Assembly: GCA_050258555.1 (NCBI GenBank)
Contig: JBLMZA010000101.1
Span: 20,736-84,735 of the forward strand
DNA length: 64,000 nt
Source of the DNA: CAISDA01 sp050258555
Lineage (GTDB): Bacteria > Bacteroidota > Ignavibacteria > UBA10030 > UBA8401
Reading direction: 5' to 3'
Under the pieces are notes generated by a model. The model worked only from the letters and a program-made list of their open reading frames with translations. It was not told where the DNA came from and made no database searches. Below, piece by piece: positions 17,462 to 25,996 of this stretch. A program made the position numbers and the translations under genes. Each line of letters starts with the position of its first letter. Positions within the stretch are counted from its first letter, which is position 1.

Positions 17462-19261
17462 TCATTTCCTGTCTGTGAGCCCGAATCCGTACGGGAAGAG
17501 CGGATCGTACTGCTTGTCGCCGATGTTGACCGGCACCTGCTGCATGCTGCGGGGCCAGCTGTGCGGAAGCTTGCCGGTGAATGCGTAGTCGCCGAAGAGC
17601 ACATCTGCCACGCCCTGTCCTTCCGTGCCCGGAAGCCATGCGGCAACGAACGCCGCGCTCGCCTGCAGCGCGGGATCGATGATCATCGGGCGTCCCGACA
17701 GGAGCACGACGACCACCGGTTTGCCCGAGGCCTTCATCGTTTCAACCAGCGCCGCATCCTCTTTCGAAAGACCGAGGTCCGTGCGGTCGCCCTTCATTTC
17801 GGCATACGGCTCCTCGCCGATCACGACGATGCCCGCATCGGCGCTTTCGAGCCCGCTTCCATCCGCATTATAGACAACCTGCGTCTCCTTCGAGACGGTC
17901 TGGCGGATGGCCTGGAGAATGGTCGTTCCGCCTTCCACCACCTTGCCCATGCGTCCCTGCCAGTCGATGGTCCATCCTCCGCACTGCATGCCGATATTGT
18001 CGGCGCCGCGTCCGGCAACCACGATGGATTTCAGTTTCTTCGACAGCGGAAGCACATGGTTGTCGTTTTTCAGCAGCACGAGCGACTGGCGCACGGCATT
18101 GCGCGCGATCTCACGGTGCGCCTTCGAGCCGATCGATGAGGTCAGCGCCTTGTCCGTATAGAGGTTCTTCGACAATGCCATCTCCTCTTTCACAAGCAGA
18201 ATGCGGCGCACGGCGTCGTCGATGCGGCTCATCGGCACTTTGTTTTCCTTCACCAGCTCCGTGAGCTTTGTGATGAAATCGACATAGCTGTTGCGCTGGC
18301 CCGGACCGTTCGGGATCATCACCATATCGAGGCCCGCATTGATCGACTGCTCGATGGCCGTCTTGTAATCGCCGCTGAGCTGATCGATCGCCGCCCAGTC
18401 GGAAACCAGGAAGCCCTTGAAGCCGAGTTCCTTTTTCAGCACATCGGTCAGCAGGTACTTGTTGCCGTGCATCTTCACGCCGTTCCAGCTGCTATAGGAA
18501 ACCATGATATTCTTCGCGCCGGCTTTGATCGCGGAAACATACCCGGCCAGATGCACCTTGCGAAGCGTCGCCTCGTCGCATTCGGTGTTGCCCTGGTCAA
18601 TGCCGTTTGTCGTTCCGCCGTCGCCCATGAAGTGTTTGACGCTGGCCAGAACGGACGTCCGTGACGAGAGCTTCGGTGTCTGCGCGCCCTTCACGTATGC
18701 CGCGGCGAGGTCGGCCACAAGCGCCGGATCTTCGCCGTAGCTTTCATACGTGCGGCCCCAGCGTTCGTTGCGTGCAACGGCAACGCAGGGAGCAAACGTC
18801 CACTGAATGCCGGTGCCGCGGATTTCTTCGGCCGTGGCGCGCGCCACATCGCCCACAAGCTTCGCATTGCGCGAGGCCCCGAGACCGACGTTGTGCGGAA
18901 AGATCACCGCACCGTTCACATTGTTGTGTCCGTGCACCGCATCGATGCCGAAGAGGATCGGCACCTTCAGGCGCGTCTGCTGCGACAGGCGCTGCAGCGA
19001 ATCGTAGACGGCAGCCCAGCCGGCCGGCCGGATATCGGAAATCTCTGAATCTCCCCCCCACAGGATGGAACCGACCGCATACTTCGCCACATCACCCGCA
19101 TTGTCCCGGATGGCGGTATAATCGACCTGCGTCATCTGCCCGATCTTTTCTTCGAGCGTCATACTTTTGAGCAGAGACTCAACACGGGGATTTGCCGCAT
19201 AGGTTTTCGGCATCGCCGAGAACATCACAAAACAGACCAGAAGAGAGAAAAAACACTTCAT
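17462..19261 (-). CDS. GH3 beta-glucan exohydrolase (barley ExoI-like)
   Basis: 599 residues with a signal peptide (KCFFSLLVCFVMFSAMP). It consists of the two classical GH3 domains only, as in barley beta-D-glucan exohydrolase and bacterial 1,4-beta-D-glucan glucohydrolases. Diagnostic segments are FGIDAVHGHNNV, WTFAPCVAVARNERWGR, KHFMGDGGT and the nucleophile Asp in FLVSDWAA. Such enzymes remove glucose from the non-reducing ends of beta-1,3 and beta-1,4 glucans. It is 49 nt upstream of the sugar transporter gene. Confidence 0.93.
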   Translation of the reverse strand: MKCFFSLLVCFVMFSAMPKTYAANPRVESLLKSMTLEEKIGQMTQVDYTAIRDNAGDVAKYAVGSILWGGDSEISDIRPAGWAAVYDSLQRLSQQTRLKVPILFGIDAVHGHNNVNGAVIFPHNVGLGASRNAKLVGDVARATAEEIRGTGIQWTFAPCVAVARNERWGRTYESYGEDPALVADLAAAYVKGAQTPKLSSRTSVLASVKHFMGDGGTTNGIDQGNTECDEATLRKVHLAGYVSAIKAGAKNIMVSYSSWNGVKMHGNKYLLTDVLKKELGFKGFLVSDWAAIDQLSGDYKTAIEQSINAGLDMVMIPNGPGQRNSYVDFITKLTELVKENKVPMSRIDDAVRRILLVKEEMALSKNLYTDKALTSSIGSKAHREIARNAVRQSLVLLKNDNHVLPLSKKLKSIVVAGRGADNIGMQCGGWTIDWQGRMGKVVEGGTTILQAIRQTVSKETQVVYNADGSGLESADAGIVVIGEEPYAEMKGDRTDLGLSKEDAALVETMKASGKPVVVVLLSGRPMIIDPALQASAAFVAAWLPGTEGQGVADVLFGDYAFTGKLPHSWPRSMQQVPVNIGDKQYDPLFPYGFGLTDRK

Positions 19262-19292
19262 GAAGAATCCCTTTATGTTTTGATATGCTGTG

Positions 19293-21638
19293 TTATTGAA
19301 CCAAGATCATTTTTTTTACCGCCGTCCTTCTACCCGCCTGAAGCCGATAGCAGTACATGCCTGTCGGAAAGCCTTTCGCATTCCATTCCGCCGCGTGCAT
19401 GCCTGCCGGCCTGATGCCGTCGACGAGCACAGCCGCGCGGCGTCCCAGCATGTCGAATACTTCAAGCAGGACATGCCCGCTCTCGGGAAGAGAAAAGTCG
19501 ATGCGCGTCGAGGGATTGAAGGGATTCGGAAAATTCTGCCTGAGCACAAACTCCGCCGGCACTGCAGCGCCGATGTCTTCCTTCACTCCTGTCGCCAGTT
19601 CACTGTGGTCGGCAAATTCCTTGTAAGCCGCGCTCAGCACCGGTGCGACCTTTTTCGGCGTCGACCGGTCCATGTGATACACTCCCATCGACTGATAGCC
19701 GTTGGGCGCCGGCTGCTGCGCCGTATACCAGTCGAACAGACACCACCAGGTGACGCCGGCAAGATTGAAGTCGGCTCCGGACCGGTACACACCGCTCTTG
19801 TCGACGGCCGCCCGTTCGGCGAAGGCCTTGAACGTTTCATTGAACACGGTCACCTGCGTCGCTTCCGTAGAGCCCGACTCGGTGGACCAGTAGCCGAATT
19901 CGGTATCCATCACCGGCTTTTCAGGATACGCGGACGCGGCCTTGGCCAGAAAATCGCGCGTGCCGGCATAATACGTGCTTCCGTGGAAGATGCCGAAATA
20001 CATCGTCCATCCCGCCACATCGCATGCCGACTGCGAAGGGTCTCCCGCCCCGGGCCGGTCGGCCGCTGCCGATTCCGTCACCAGGCGTCCATCGGGATAA
20101 TTCGTGTTGAGATCGTCGTTGATCGTCTGAATGAAATCACGCCGACCGTTCACATCGTAGCATTCGTTGCATGTACTCCAGAAGAGAACCGAAGGCCGGT
20201 TGTAATCCTTGAAGACCATTTCACGGAACATCTGCTGATGCACGTGCCGGAACACATTTTGATACGTCCAGACCGTCGCGTTGTCGAACCACCAGACCGG
20301 AATCTCCTCCATCACCGCAATGCCGAGACGGTCGGCGATGAGGTACGTATAGGGATTGTTCGGATAATGGCCCGAGCGAAGATAATTGGCATTCACCGAC
20401 TTCACAAGCTTCAGATCGCCGTAGATCCGGTCGGTCGGCATGCTTCGGCCGTAGACGGGATGGTCCTCATGGCGCGCGACGCCGGTCAGAAACATCGGCT
20501 TCTCATTCAGCAGAAGCTTCGATCCGGCGGCTGTTGCCGTGCGGATGCCGAACTGCGTCGAGAATTCATCCACGACTCTGCCCGATTGCTTCAGCGTGAC
20601 CTTCAGAATGTAGAGGTTCGGATTCTTCGGAGACCAGAGCTTCGGCTGCGCCACATTCAGCCGTGTGCGCCATGCGCGAACCGTATCGCCGGCAAATGTC
20701 AGCTGCGCCTGCGTCGCGCCGGTGATCTGCGCGGCGCTGCCGACAAGCTCATAGCTGAATTCGGTCTGTATCGTCGCCTCGCTTACCGATGCCTCAAAGA
20801 TCTCCACCAAGGCATCGACCGTCCGGGCGGCGCCGCTTCTGTTGACGGCATTCACCGTCACCTGCAGCGCGCCGTTTGCATCCACCGGCACGACATCGGC
20901 ACGCGTTACGGAAACGGGATTCGAAAAATCGATGTAGACATCGTGCATGATGCCGGTGTAGTTGAACCAGTCGCATTTGTAATATGGAACGATATCGATG
21001 CGTCCCGTCGAAGCGGTCTGGCCCGGATTCCAGGGAATATTATCGACGCGGACAGCGATGACGTTCGCGCTGTCATAGCGCAGCACGTTCGTGACATCGA
21101 AGGAGAACGGCGTGAAGCCTCCTTCATGCCATCCGAGGTAGGTTCCGTTCAGCCACACATCGGCCACATAATTGACGGCCAGGAAGTTGAGCCGGGCGAG
21201 TTTCCCCTTGAGCGAATCTCCGGCCATGAACCGGTACCGGTACCAGACGCCGTTCTCGTATGTTTCGGGCGTGCGTTCGGCCGCAAAATTCATGGCGTTT
21301 TCCACCGCGGGTATTTTCTTCTGCGGCCATGCCGCATCGGCATACTCCGGCTTCCATCGTCCCGCCGCCTCCGATACAAGTGCGGCCATGCCGGCCGCAT
21401 CGCGCTTCCCCATCGTCACATTATGGTCGGCTGAAAACCGCTGCTTCAGCCACGTTCCCTTGAGCGAAAGCATCTGACGCTTCTGCTTCTCGTAGGACGG
21501 AACGGGCATGCCGTTCTGAAAGGGAACCATGACGCCGTCGACAGAAGCCAGTGACAGCGTCGTTTCAAGACCGCCGATCTGCGCCTGCGCCATCGATGCC
21601 GCCGCGCAGACCAGTATTGCAATCACAAAAAGCCTCAT
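19293..21638 (-). CDS. GH2 family hydrolase exported by T9SS
   Basis: 781 residues from MRLFVIAILV (GGAG upstream). After the signal peptide come the GH2 sugar-binding jelly roll (YRYRF, DVWLNGTYLGWHEGGF), an immunoglobulin-like domain and the barrel, with acid/base Glu near 492 (FWSTCNE) and nucleophile Glu near 580 (MDTEFGYW). The C-terminus is a T9SS sorting domain beginning QNFPNPFNPST and ending KKMILVQ. GH2 includes beta-galactosidases, beta-mannosidases and beta-glucuronidases; specificity is not clear. In this cluster it may remove side groups from the glucan or attack a second polymer. Confidence 0.9.
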   Translation of the reverse strand: MRLFVIAILVCAAASMAQAQIGGLETTLSLASVDGVMVPFQNGMPVPSYEKQKRQMLSLKGTWLKQRFSADHNVTMGKRDAAGMAALVSEAAGRWKPEYADAAWPQKKIPAVENAMNFAAERTPETYENGVWYRYRFMAGDSLKGKLARLNFLAVNYVADVWLNGTYLGWHEGGFTPFSFDVTNVLRYDSANVIAVRVDNIPWNPGQTASTGRIDIVPYYKCDWFNYTGIMHDVYIDFSNPVSVTRADVVPVDANGALQVTVNAVNRSGAARTVDALVEIFEASVSEATIQTEFSYELVGSAAQITGATQAQLTFAGDTVRAWRTRLNVAQPKLWSPKNPNLYILKVTLKQSGRVVDEFSTQFGIRTATAAGSKLLLNEKPMFLTGVARHEDHPVYGRSMPTDRIYGDLKLVKSVNANYLRSGHYPNNPYTYLIADRLGIAVMEEIPVWWFDNATVWTYQNVFRHVHQQMFREMVFKDYNRPSVLFWSTCNECYDVNGRRDFIQTINDDLNTNYPDGRLVTESAAADRPGAGDPSQSACDVAGWTMYFGIFHGSTYYAGTRDFLAKAASAYPEKPVMDTEFGYWSTESGSTEATQVTVFNETFKAFAERAAVDKSGVYRSGADFNLAGVTWWCLFDWYTAQQPAPNGYQSMGVYHMDRSTPKKVAPVLSAAYKEFADHSELATGVKEDIGAAVPAEFVLRQNFPNPFNPSTRIDFSLPESGHVLLEVFDMLGRRAAVLVDGIRPAGMHAAEWNAKGFPTGMYCYRLQAGRRTAVKKMILVQ

Positions 21639-21656
21639 CACTCCATCCGATCCATG

Positions 21657-21708
21657 GAAAAATGCCGCGCTGAACGGGCCACTACGAGACGTTGTGTCAG
21701 CGCGGCAT
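21657..21708 (-). terminator. Terminator downstream of the PorV-like gene
   Basis: A 12-bp perfect inverted repeat (ATGCCGCGCTGA / TCAGCGCGGCAT, 21662-21673 and 21697-21708) is followed on the minus strand by five T residues. It sits 19 nt before the GH2 start codon, so GH2 expression would be reduced relative to upstream genes or start separately. Confidence 0.7.
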
Positions 21709-21731
21709 CGTGCTGCGTGCGACAAACAATG

Positions 21732-22760
21732 TTAGAAATTCACGCTCACGGTGATCTTCTGTGCGTTCTTCAGGCGCGTGTATTCCTGATAGGCGTAATC
21801 GACCTGCAGGCTCACGCCCACCATCTCCTGTTTCACGCCGAAGCCGAACGTGTACTTCTCCTCCGCATTCTGGAGAAACAGATTCTTGTAGCCGCCGCGG
21901 ATGAAGAGAAAATCATTGAACGTGTACTCGCCGCCCACATTCACGCTCTCATAATTGTCGGCCGGATGGAGCGCATCGGCGGCAATCACGAGCTTGTGCA
22001 TGTCGGTTTTCAGCGCGTCGTAGGCGATGCCGACGCGGAATGTCAAGGGAAGCGCCCATTCGTCGGTTTCGAGCTCGGCCGGGATGCGGCCGTTGTTGCC
22101 CGTGCTGCCCGTGTTCTGATCGAAGAGCACAAGCGCGCTGTTGCCTGTCATCTGCATCTTCGGACCGAAGTTCGAGATCGACATGCCGAGCGTCACGCCC
22201 TTGAACGGCGTCACGTACTTCACGCCGAGATCGATGGCGACGGCGCTCGCGCTCATCTTCGCGATCTTCTGGTAGATGTACTTCGGATTGAAGCCGATCG
22301 AGAAGTTGTCGGTCAGCTTCATCGCGTACGACACGCTGAATGCGACATCGGACACGCCGAAGGTTTCGCCGTTGCCGCCGGGATTGTCGACCGTCGTCAC
22401 GTTCATCTCGCCGTAGTTCGAGGCGGTGAACGACATGCCGATGGTGCCGAATGATCCGAGATTCATCGTGCCTGCCGCATAGTTGTATTCGATGTCGGCG
22501 AACCACGATGTGTGGTCGAACATGAAGCCGGTGCCGTACGTATCGGTGATGCCCGCAGGGTTCCAGTACAAGGAGCTCTGATCGTTGGCAAGCGCGACGA
22601 ACGCGCTGCCCATGCCCATGGCCCGCGCGCCCTGCACGATCGTCAGGAACGGCGCCGCAGTGGTTCCGCGTTTCGACACGTCGGAATTGATATCCTGTCC
22701 GAACAGCGGCTGCAGCAACAGCACACAGGCGAATATGATTGTTCCAAGTATTTTTTTCAT
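21732..22760 (-). CDS. PorV/PorQ-family outer-membrane beta-barrel protein
   Basis: 342 residues from MKKILGTI (an in-frame ATG six codons earlier is equally possible; neither has a strong ribosome-binding site). After the signal peptide come GARAMGMGSAFVALAND and SLYWNPAGI, both typical of the PorV/PorQ (UPF0164, FadL-like) family, followed by amphipathic beta strands to a C-terminal Phe. PorV shuttles T9SS cargo from the translocon to the attachment complex. Its place among T9SS cargo genes suggests a dedicated cargo-handling role, but it could be one of several paralogues. Confidence 0.82.
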   Translation of the reverse strand: MKKILGTIIFACVLLLQPLFGQDINSDVSKRGTTAAPFLTIVQGARAMGMGSAFVALANDQSSLYWNPAGITDTYGTGFMFDHTSWFADIEYNYAAGTMNLGSFGTIGMSFTASNYGEMNVTTVDNPGGNGETFGVSDVAFSVSYAMKLTDNFSIGFNPKYIYQKIAKMSASAVAIDLGVKYVTPFKGVTLGMSISNFGPKMQMTGNSALVLFDQNTGSTGNNGRIPAELETDEWALPLTFRVGIAYDALKTDMHKLVIAADALHPADNYESVNVGGEYTFNDFLFIRGGYKNLFLQNAEEKYTFGFGVKQEMVGVSLQVDYAYQEYTRLKNAQKITVSVNF

Positions 22761-22801
22761 TGCCGTTGTATTGTTCATGATAAAATTATGTGCTCAGCCT
22801 C

Positions 22802-22843
22802 CGCGCCGGAGAGGCCTTCGTTGAAGAGAGGCCTTCCGGCGCG
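22802..22843 (-). repeat. Hairpin between cargo and PorV-like genes
   Basis: CGCGCCGG and AGGCC pair with GGCCT and CCGGCGCG (one small bulge), a very stable stem. No T-run follows, so it may act as an mRNA-stability element or weak terminator after the upstream 1039-residue protein gene. Confidence 0.5.
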
Positions 22844-22855
22844 TCGGGAATTCAT

Positions 22856-25800
22856 TTACTTCACGACCGCGAATTTGCCGATGTGCTCGCCGATGCCCGG
22901 CGCGTCCACATGGTAAATATAGAGGCCGTATGCCACTTCCATGCCGTCATCCGAGATCAGATCCCACGAAAGCGCGCCGTCTGTCGGACCCGAGTCCTTG
23001 TGCAGCGTCTTGACCAGGGCGCCGGCAACGGTATAGATGCGGACCGTGCACTGGCGGGGCAGATGGATGAAGTCGATCTTTCTGTCGCCGCGGCCCGAGG
23101 AATAGAGCGTGCGGCGCTCCCAGCTCGCCGATGCGATATAGGGATTGGGAACGACGCTGATGCGCGAGAGCGAATCCTTCGCGACGCCGACATCGGTCCT
23201 GGCCTCTTTCGTCTTGAACGAGAAGAAGTCTCCGTTGGCAAACGGCTTGGTCGTGCGGACGACGAACTTGTCGCCGGTCGTGGGCAGCACCGGCACGCCG
23301 AAGGAGCGTCCGTAGCTGACGGCCCAGACAAGCTTGAAGTCGCTTTCATCCTTGAATCCGTCGACGATGCGGATGGTATCGCCGATGGTGAGCGATTTGG
23401 AATTGTCGATATCCTGAACAATGCATTTCACGCGCTTGCCGCTGGTCGTGTTCGTGATGGTGAAGTTCACCGGGAACATCGGATAATTCTGCGCCGGATC
23501 GCTTTCATTCGGCGCATCGAACAGCGTCGTGTCGGCAGGCGAAGATGAGAACCTGATCTCATAATCGCCGGGCCATGCGGCATTCAGCGCCTGGTTCGAC
23601 ACGTCGGCCGAAGCGCGCAGAATGAGGTTCGATTTGCTGCCGGCAGCCCAGCCTGTGGCGGTATCGATCACGGCCACCACGGTATCGTTGCGGAACGAGA
23701 AGACGAGTCCGTCGAAGGGCTGGCTGAAATTATTCAGGCCGAATTCGCGCGCCGAGACGGTGTTCATGAGCGTGTCGGTGGCGGCGCCCCAGGAGCGGAT
23801 GATCGAATACGAATCCGTGAAGTACTTCGGCGCCTGGCCCGTTCCCTTGAAGAGGATCTTGTACTGCGCGCCCTCCCTGATCAATCCGGGATTGACGACA
23901 TCGAGCCTGACCGCGCCCGTGCCGATGCCGGAGGTGACCTGCGAGGGGTTGCCGATCACCTGCGGCGGCAGATAGCCGGCCGCGGCGGCATTCGGCGTCA
24001 CGACCGCACAGTTGATGTCGACAAACTTCAGCTGTCCTGCATAGTCCTCTGTGATGATCTTCGTGCACTCGGTCGGCTGCAGACCGGTCGTTCCGAATTT
24101 CGGATCGCCCTGATCGTACGAAACGAGCGCATAATAATAGCGCGTTCCGTTCTTCACCGTCGAATCGACATACGAATGCTGCAATCCGGTCTCGCTGCCG
24201 CGCCAGAAGCTCGCGCCGTTGATGCCCACCGGATCGGGACCCTTGATGTTGTCGACCACATCCCACTGGGCCATCGGCTTCCAGTATTTCGCCTCGCCGC
24301 GCGAGTCGGTGATCACTTTAATGTCGTTGAACTCGGCCTCCTCGCTGCGATAGAGCAGGTAGCCTTCAAAGTCCTTCTTGTACCCCTGTGTGGCATCGCC
24401 GTTCTGGAATCCCAGGAACTGATCGCGCGATTCTTCGGCGATGGAGTTCCAGTAGAGATACACGCGGCCGTTGCCCGGCACCGCCGTGAGCGTCGGTGTA
24501 TACGGGGGCTTCGAGAAGTTGTAGTTCGCGTTGTAGATATTCTGGACGGTCACCTTGTTGAAGAGAATGTCCGTGAGATCGTTGCCGAACACGAGCGCCA
24601 TCGAGTAGCGTTCGCGCGTTCCCTTCTTGAGCGGGAAGGGTCCCGAGGAGAAGACGATCGAAATGTTCGTGTTCGTGAGCGAGGTGTCCACAAATCCGCC
24701 CGTCATCTTCTTCCAGAGCACTTCGTCGTTCTTCGGCCAAACGCCCGAGGGGCCTTTGTCCGCGAGAATGGTGAGCGAAACGGAGCTCAGACCGATCTGG
24801 TCCGATTCGTCCTTGTCCGTCTCATCGAAGTTCGGCTCGCCGTGCGTCGGAACGCCGTCGCCTTCGCCTTCATCCGGTCCCGCATAGCCGACGTCGAACG
24901 GTCCGAGACCGTCGCGGCCAACGTCGTTGTTGAGCGGCTCGCCCTTGTCCCATGAGCCGTTGCCGTTCAGGTCGGTATAGCGCACCCAGTCGTGATCGTT
25001 GTCGATGCCGTCGTCGCGGCGTTCGTCGATCATGCCGTCGCCGTCGTCATCGATGCCGTTCGTGGCATTGCCCGGCGATTCGAGATAGGCGTAGCCGTAG
25101 TAGCCGGTCTGATAGTTGTTCGGGTTGCCCTTGAAATCGTGATCCCATGCATAGCAGATATCGAGCGCCGTGTTATAGTAGGCGTCGTCTTCGCCCGAAT
25201 TCGTGCCTCCCACGCCCGGATCGGAGAAGAATCCGAAGCAGGTCGAATCGATGTTGCGGTCCGAGATGTTGACGATGTCGTAATGCCAGAAGATGATGTC
25301 TTCGGCAAGCACGTGCGACCACTGGAAACCGCGGACCTCGACGCGGAGACCGGCACCGGCGCGTGTGGAATCCGACGCGATCGGATAATAGAGATACGGC
25401 GGCTGCTGATATTCACGGTCCTTCGAATCGTCCATGACAAAGAACGTCTCGAAGTCGGCGTTCTTGACGCCGCGTCCGAAGTATCCGTACCAGTAGCCGT
25501 TCCACGCATCGGTCAGGCCGAGCGAAGCGGGCCAGACCTTGGGGAACGACGCCGTGTCGATGCTCATCGCCGGCTTCGGCACCGACGGATTGTCGTATCC
25601 CGGCAGCGGCTCGAAGCCCCAGTATTCGTGCGTCACTTTGTCGTAGTCCATCTCTTCGCGGTACTGCGTGGCGATCGAATGGACCGTTCCGTTTGCCGTG
25701 TGCAGCGTTGTTCCGACGATGACGGTGACGCCGTCGAGGTAGGAGTGGCCGCTTCCCTTCGGCCATTCGCCGGAGGGCTGGAACTGATATTTTGCGACTT

Positions 25801-25975
25801 CGCCGTGATTGTAATAGAGCGTCCGGACGAGGTTGCCGTCCATGATGCCTTCCTTACGGTTGGTCACGTTGCCTTTTGCTTCCTTCCGATAGAGATCATA
25901 GCGCGGGTCCAAGGCCTGCGCGCCGCCCACCGTCGAAATCAGCACGAGTAAAACCAATACATGAAAATACTTCAT
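22856..25975 (-). CDS. Large secreted protein with Asp-rich calcium-type repeats and T9SS-like C-terminus
   Basis: 1039 residues from the second of two adjacent ATGs, which gives better spacing to AGGAG. A signal peptide is followed by a beta-rich body. Residues about 290-390 hold many short Asp/Asn-rich loops (NGIDDDGDGMID, DLNGNGSWDKG) like thrombospondin type 3 or other calcium-binding repeats. A fibronectin-like domain follows, and the last 90 residues (VVPNPY..., AYGLYIYHVDA, KFAVVK) form a variant T9SS sorting domain. No catalytic motif is recognised. It lies 21 nt downstream of the TonB-dependent receptor gene and may act with it at the surface. Confidence 0.8.
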   Translation of the reverse strand: MKYFHVLVLLVLISTVGGAQALDPRYDLYRKEAKGNVTNRKEGIMDGNLVRTLYYNHGEVAKYQFQPSGEWPKGSGHSYLDGVTVIVGTTLHTANGTVHSIATQYREEMDYDKVTHEYWGFEPLPGYDNPSVPKPAMSIDTASFPKVWPASLGLTDAWNGYWYGYFGRGVKNADFETFFVMDDSKDREYQQPPYLYYPIASDSTRAGAGLRVEVRGFQWSHVLAEDIIFWHYDIVNISDRNIDSTCFGFFSDPGVGGTNSGEDDAYYNTALDICYAWDHDFKGNPNNYQTGYYGYAYLESPGNATNGIDDDGDGMIDERRDDGIDNDHDWVRYTDLNGNGSWDKGEPLNNDVGRDGLGPFDVGYAGPDEGEGDGVPTHGEPNFDETDKDESDQIGLSSVSLTILADKGPSGVWPKNDEVLWKKMTGGFVDTSLTNTNISIVFSSGPFPLKKGTRERYSMALVFGNDLTDILFNKVTVQNIYNANYNFSKPPYTPTLTAVPGNGRVYLYWNSIAEESRDQFLGFQNGDATQGYKKDFEGYLLYRSEEAEFNDIKVITDSRGEAKYWKPMAQWDVVDNIKGPDPVGINGASFWRGSETGLQHSYVDSTVKNGTRYYYALVSYDQGDPKFGTTGLQPTECTKIITEDYAGQLKFVDINCAVVTPNAAAAGYLPPQVIGNPSQVTSGIGTGAVRLDVVNPGLIREGAQYKILFKGTGQAPKYFTDSYSIIRSWGAATDTLMNTVSAREFGLNNFSQPFDGLVFSFRNDTVVAVIDTATGWAAGSKSNLILRASADVSNQALNAAWPGDYEIRFSSSPADTTLFDAPNESDPAQNYPMFPVNFTITNTTSGKRVKCIVQDIDNSKSLTIGDTIRIVDGFKDESDFKLVWAVSYGRSFGVPVLPTTGDKFVVRTTKPFANGDFFSFKTKEARTDVGVAKDSLSRISVVPNPYIASASWERRTLYSSGRGDRKIDFIHLPRQCTVRIYTVAGALVKTLHKDSGPTDGALSWDLISDDGMEVAYGLYIYHVDAPGIGEHIGKFAVVK

Positions 25976-25996
25976 CATAGCTCCTGATTCGATTCC

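Noticed and set aside
25030..25200. Asp/Asn-rich repeats in the 1039-residue protein as a dockerin (cellulosome) domain
   Set aside because: The loops are short and Asp-rich but lack the paired 22-residue dockerin pattern, and no cohesin domain is seen in the window.
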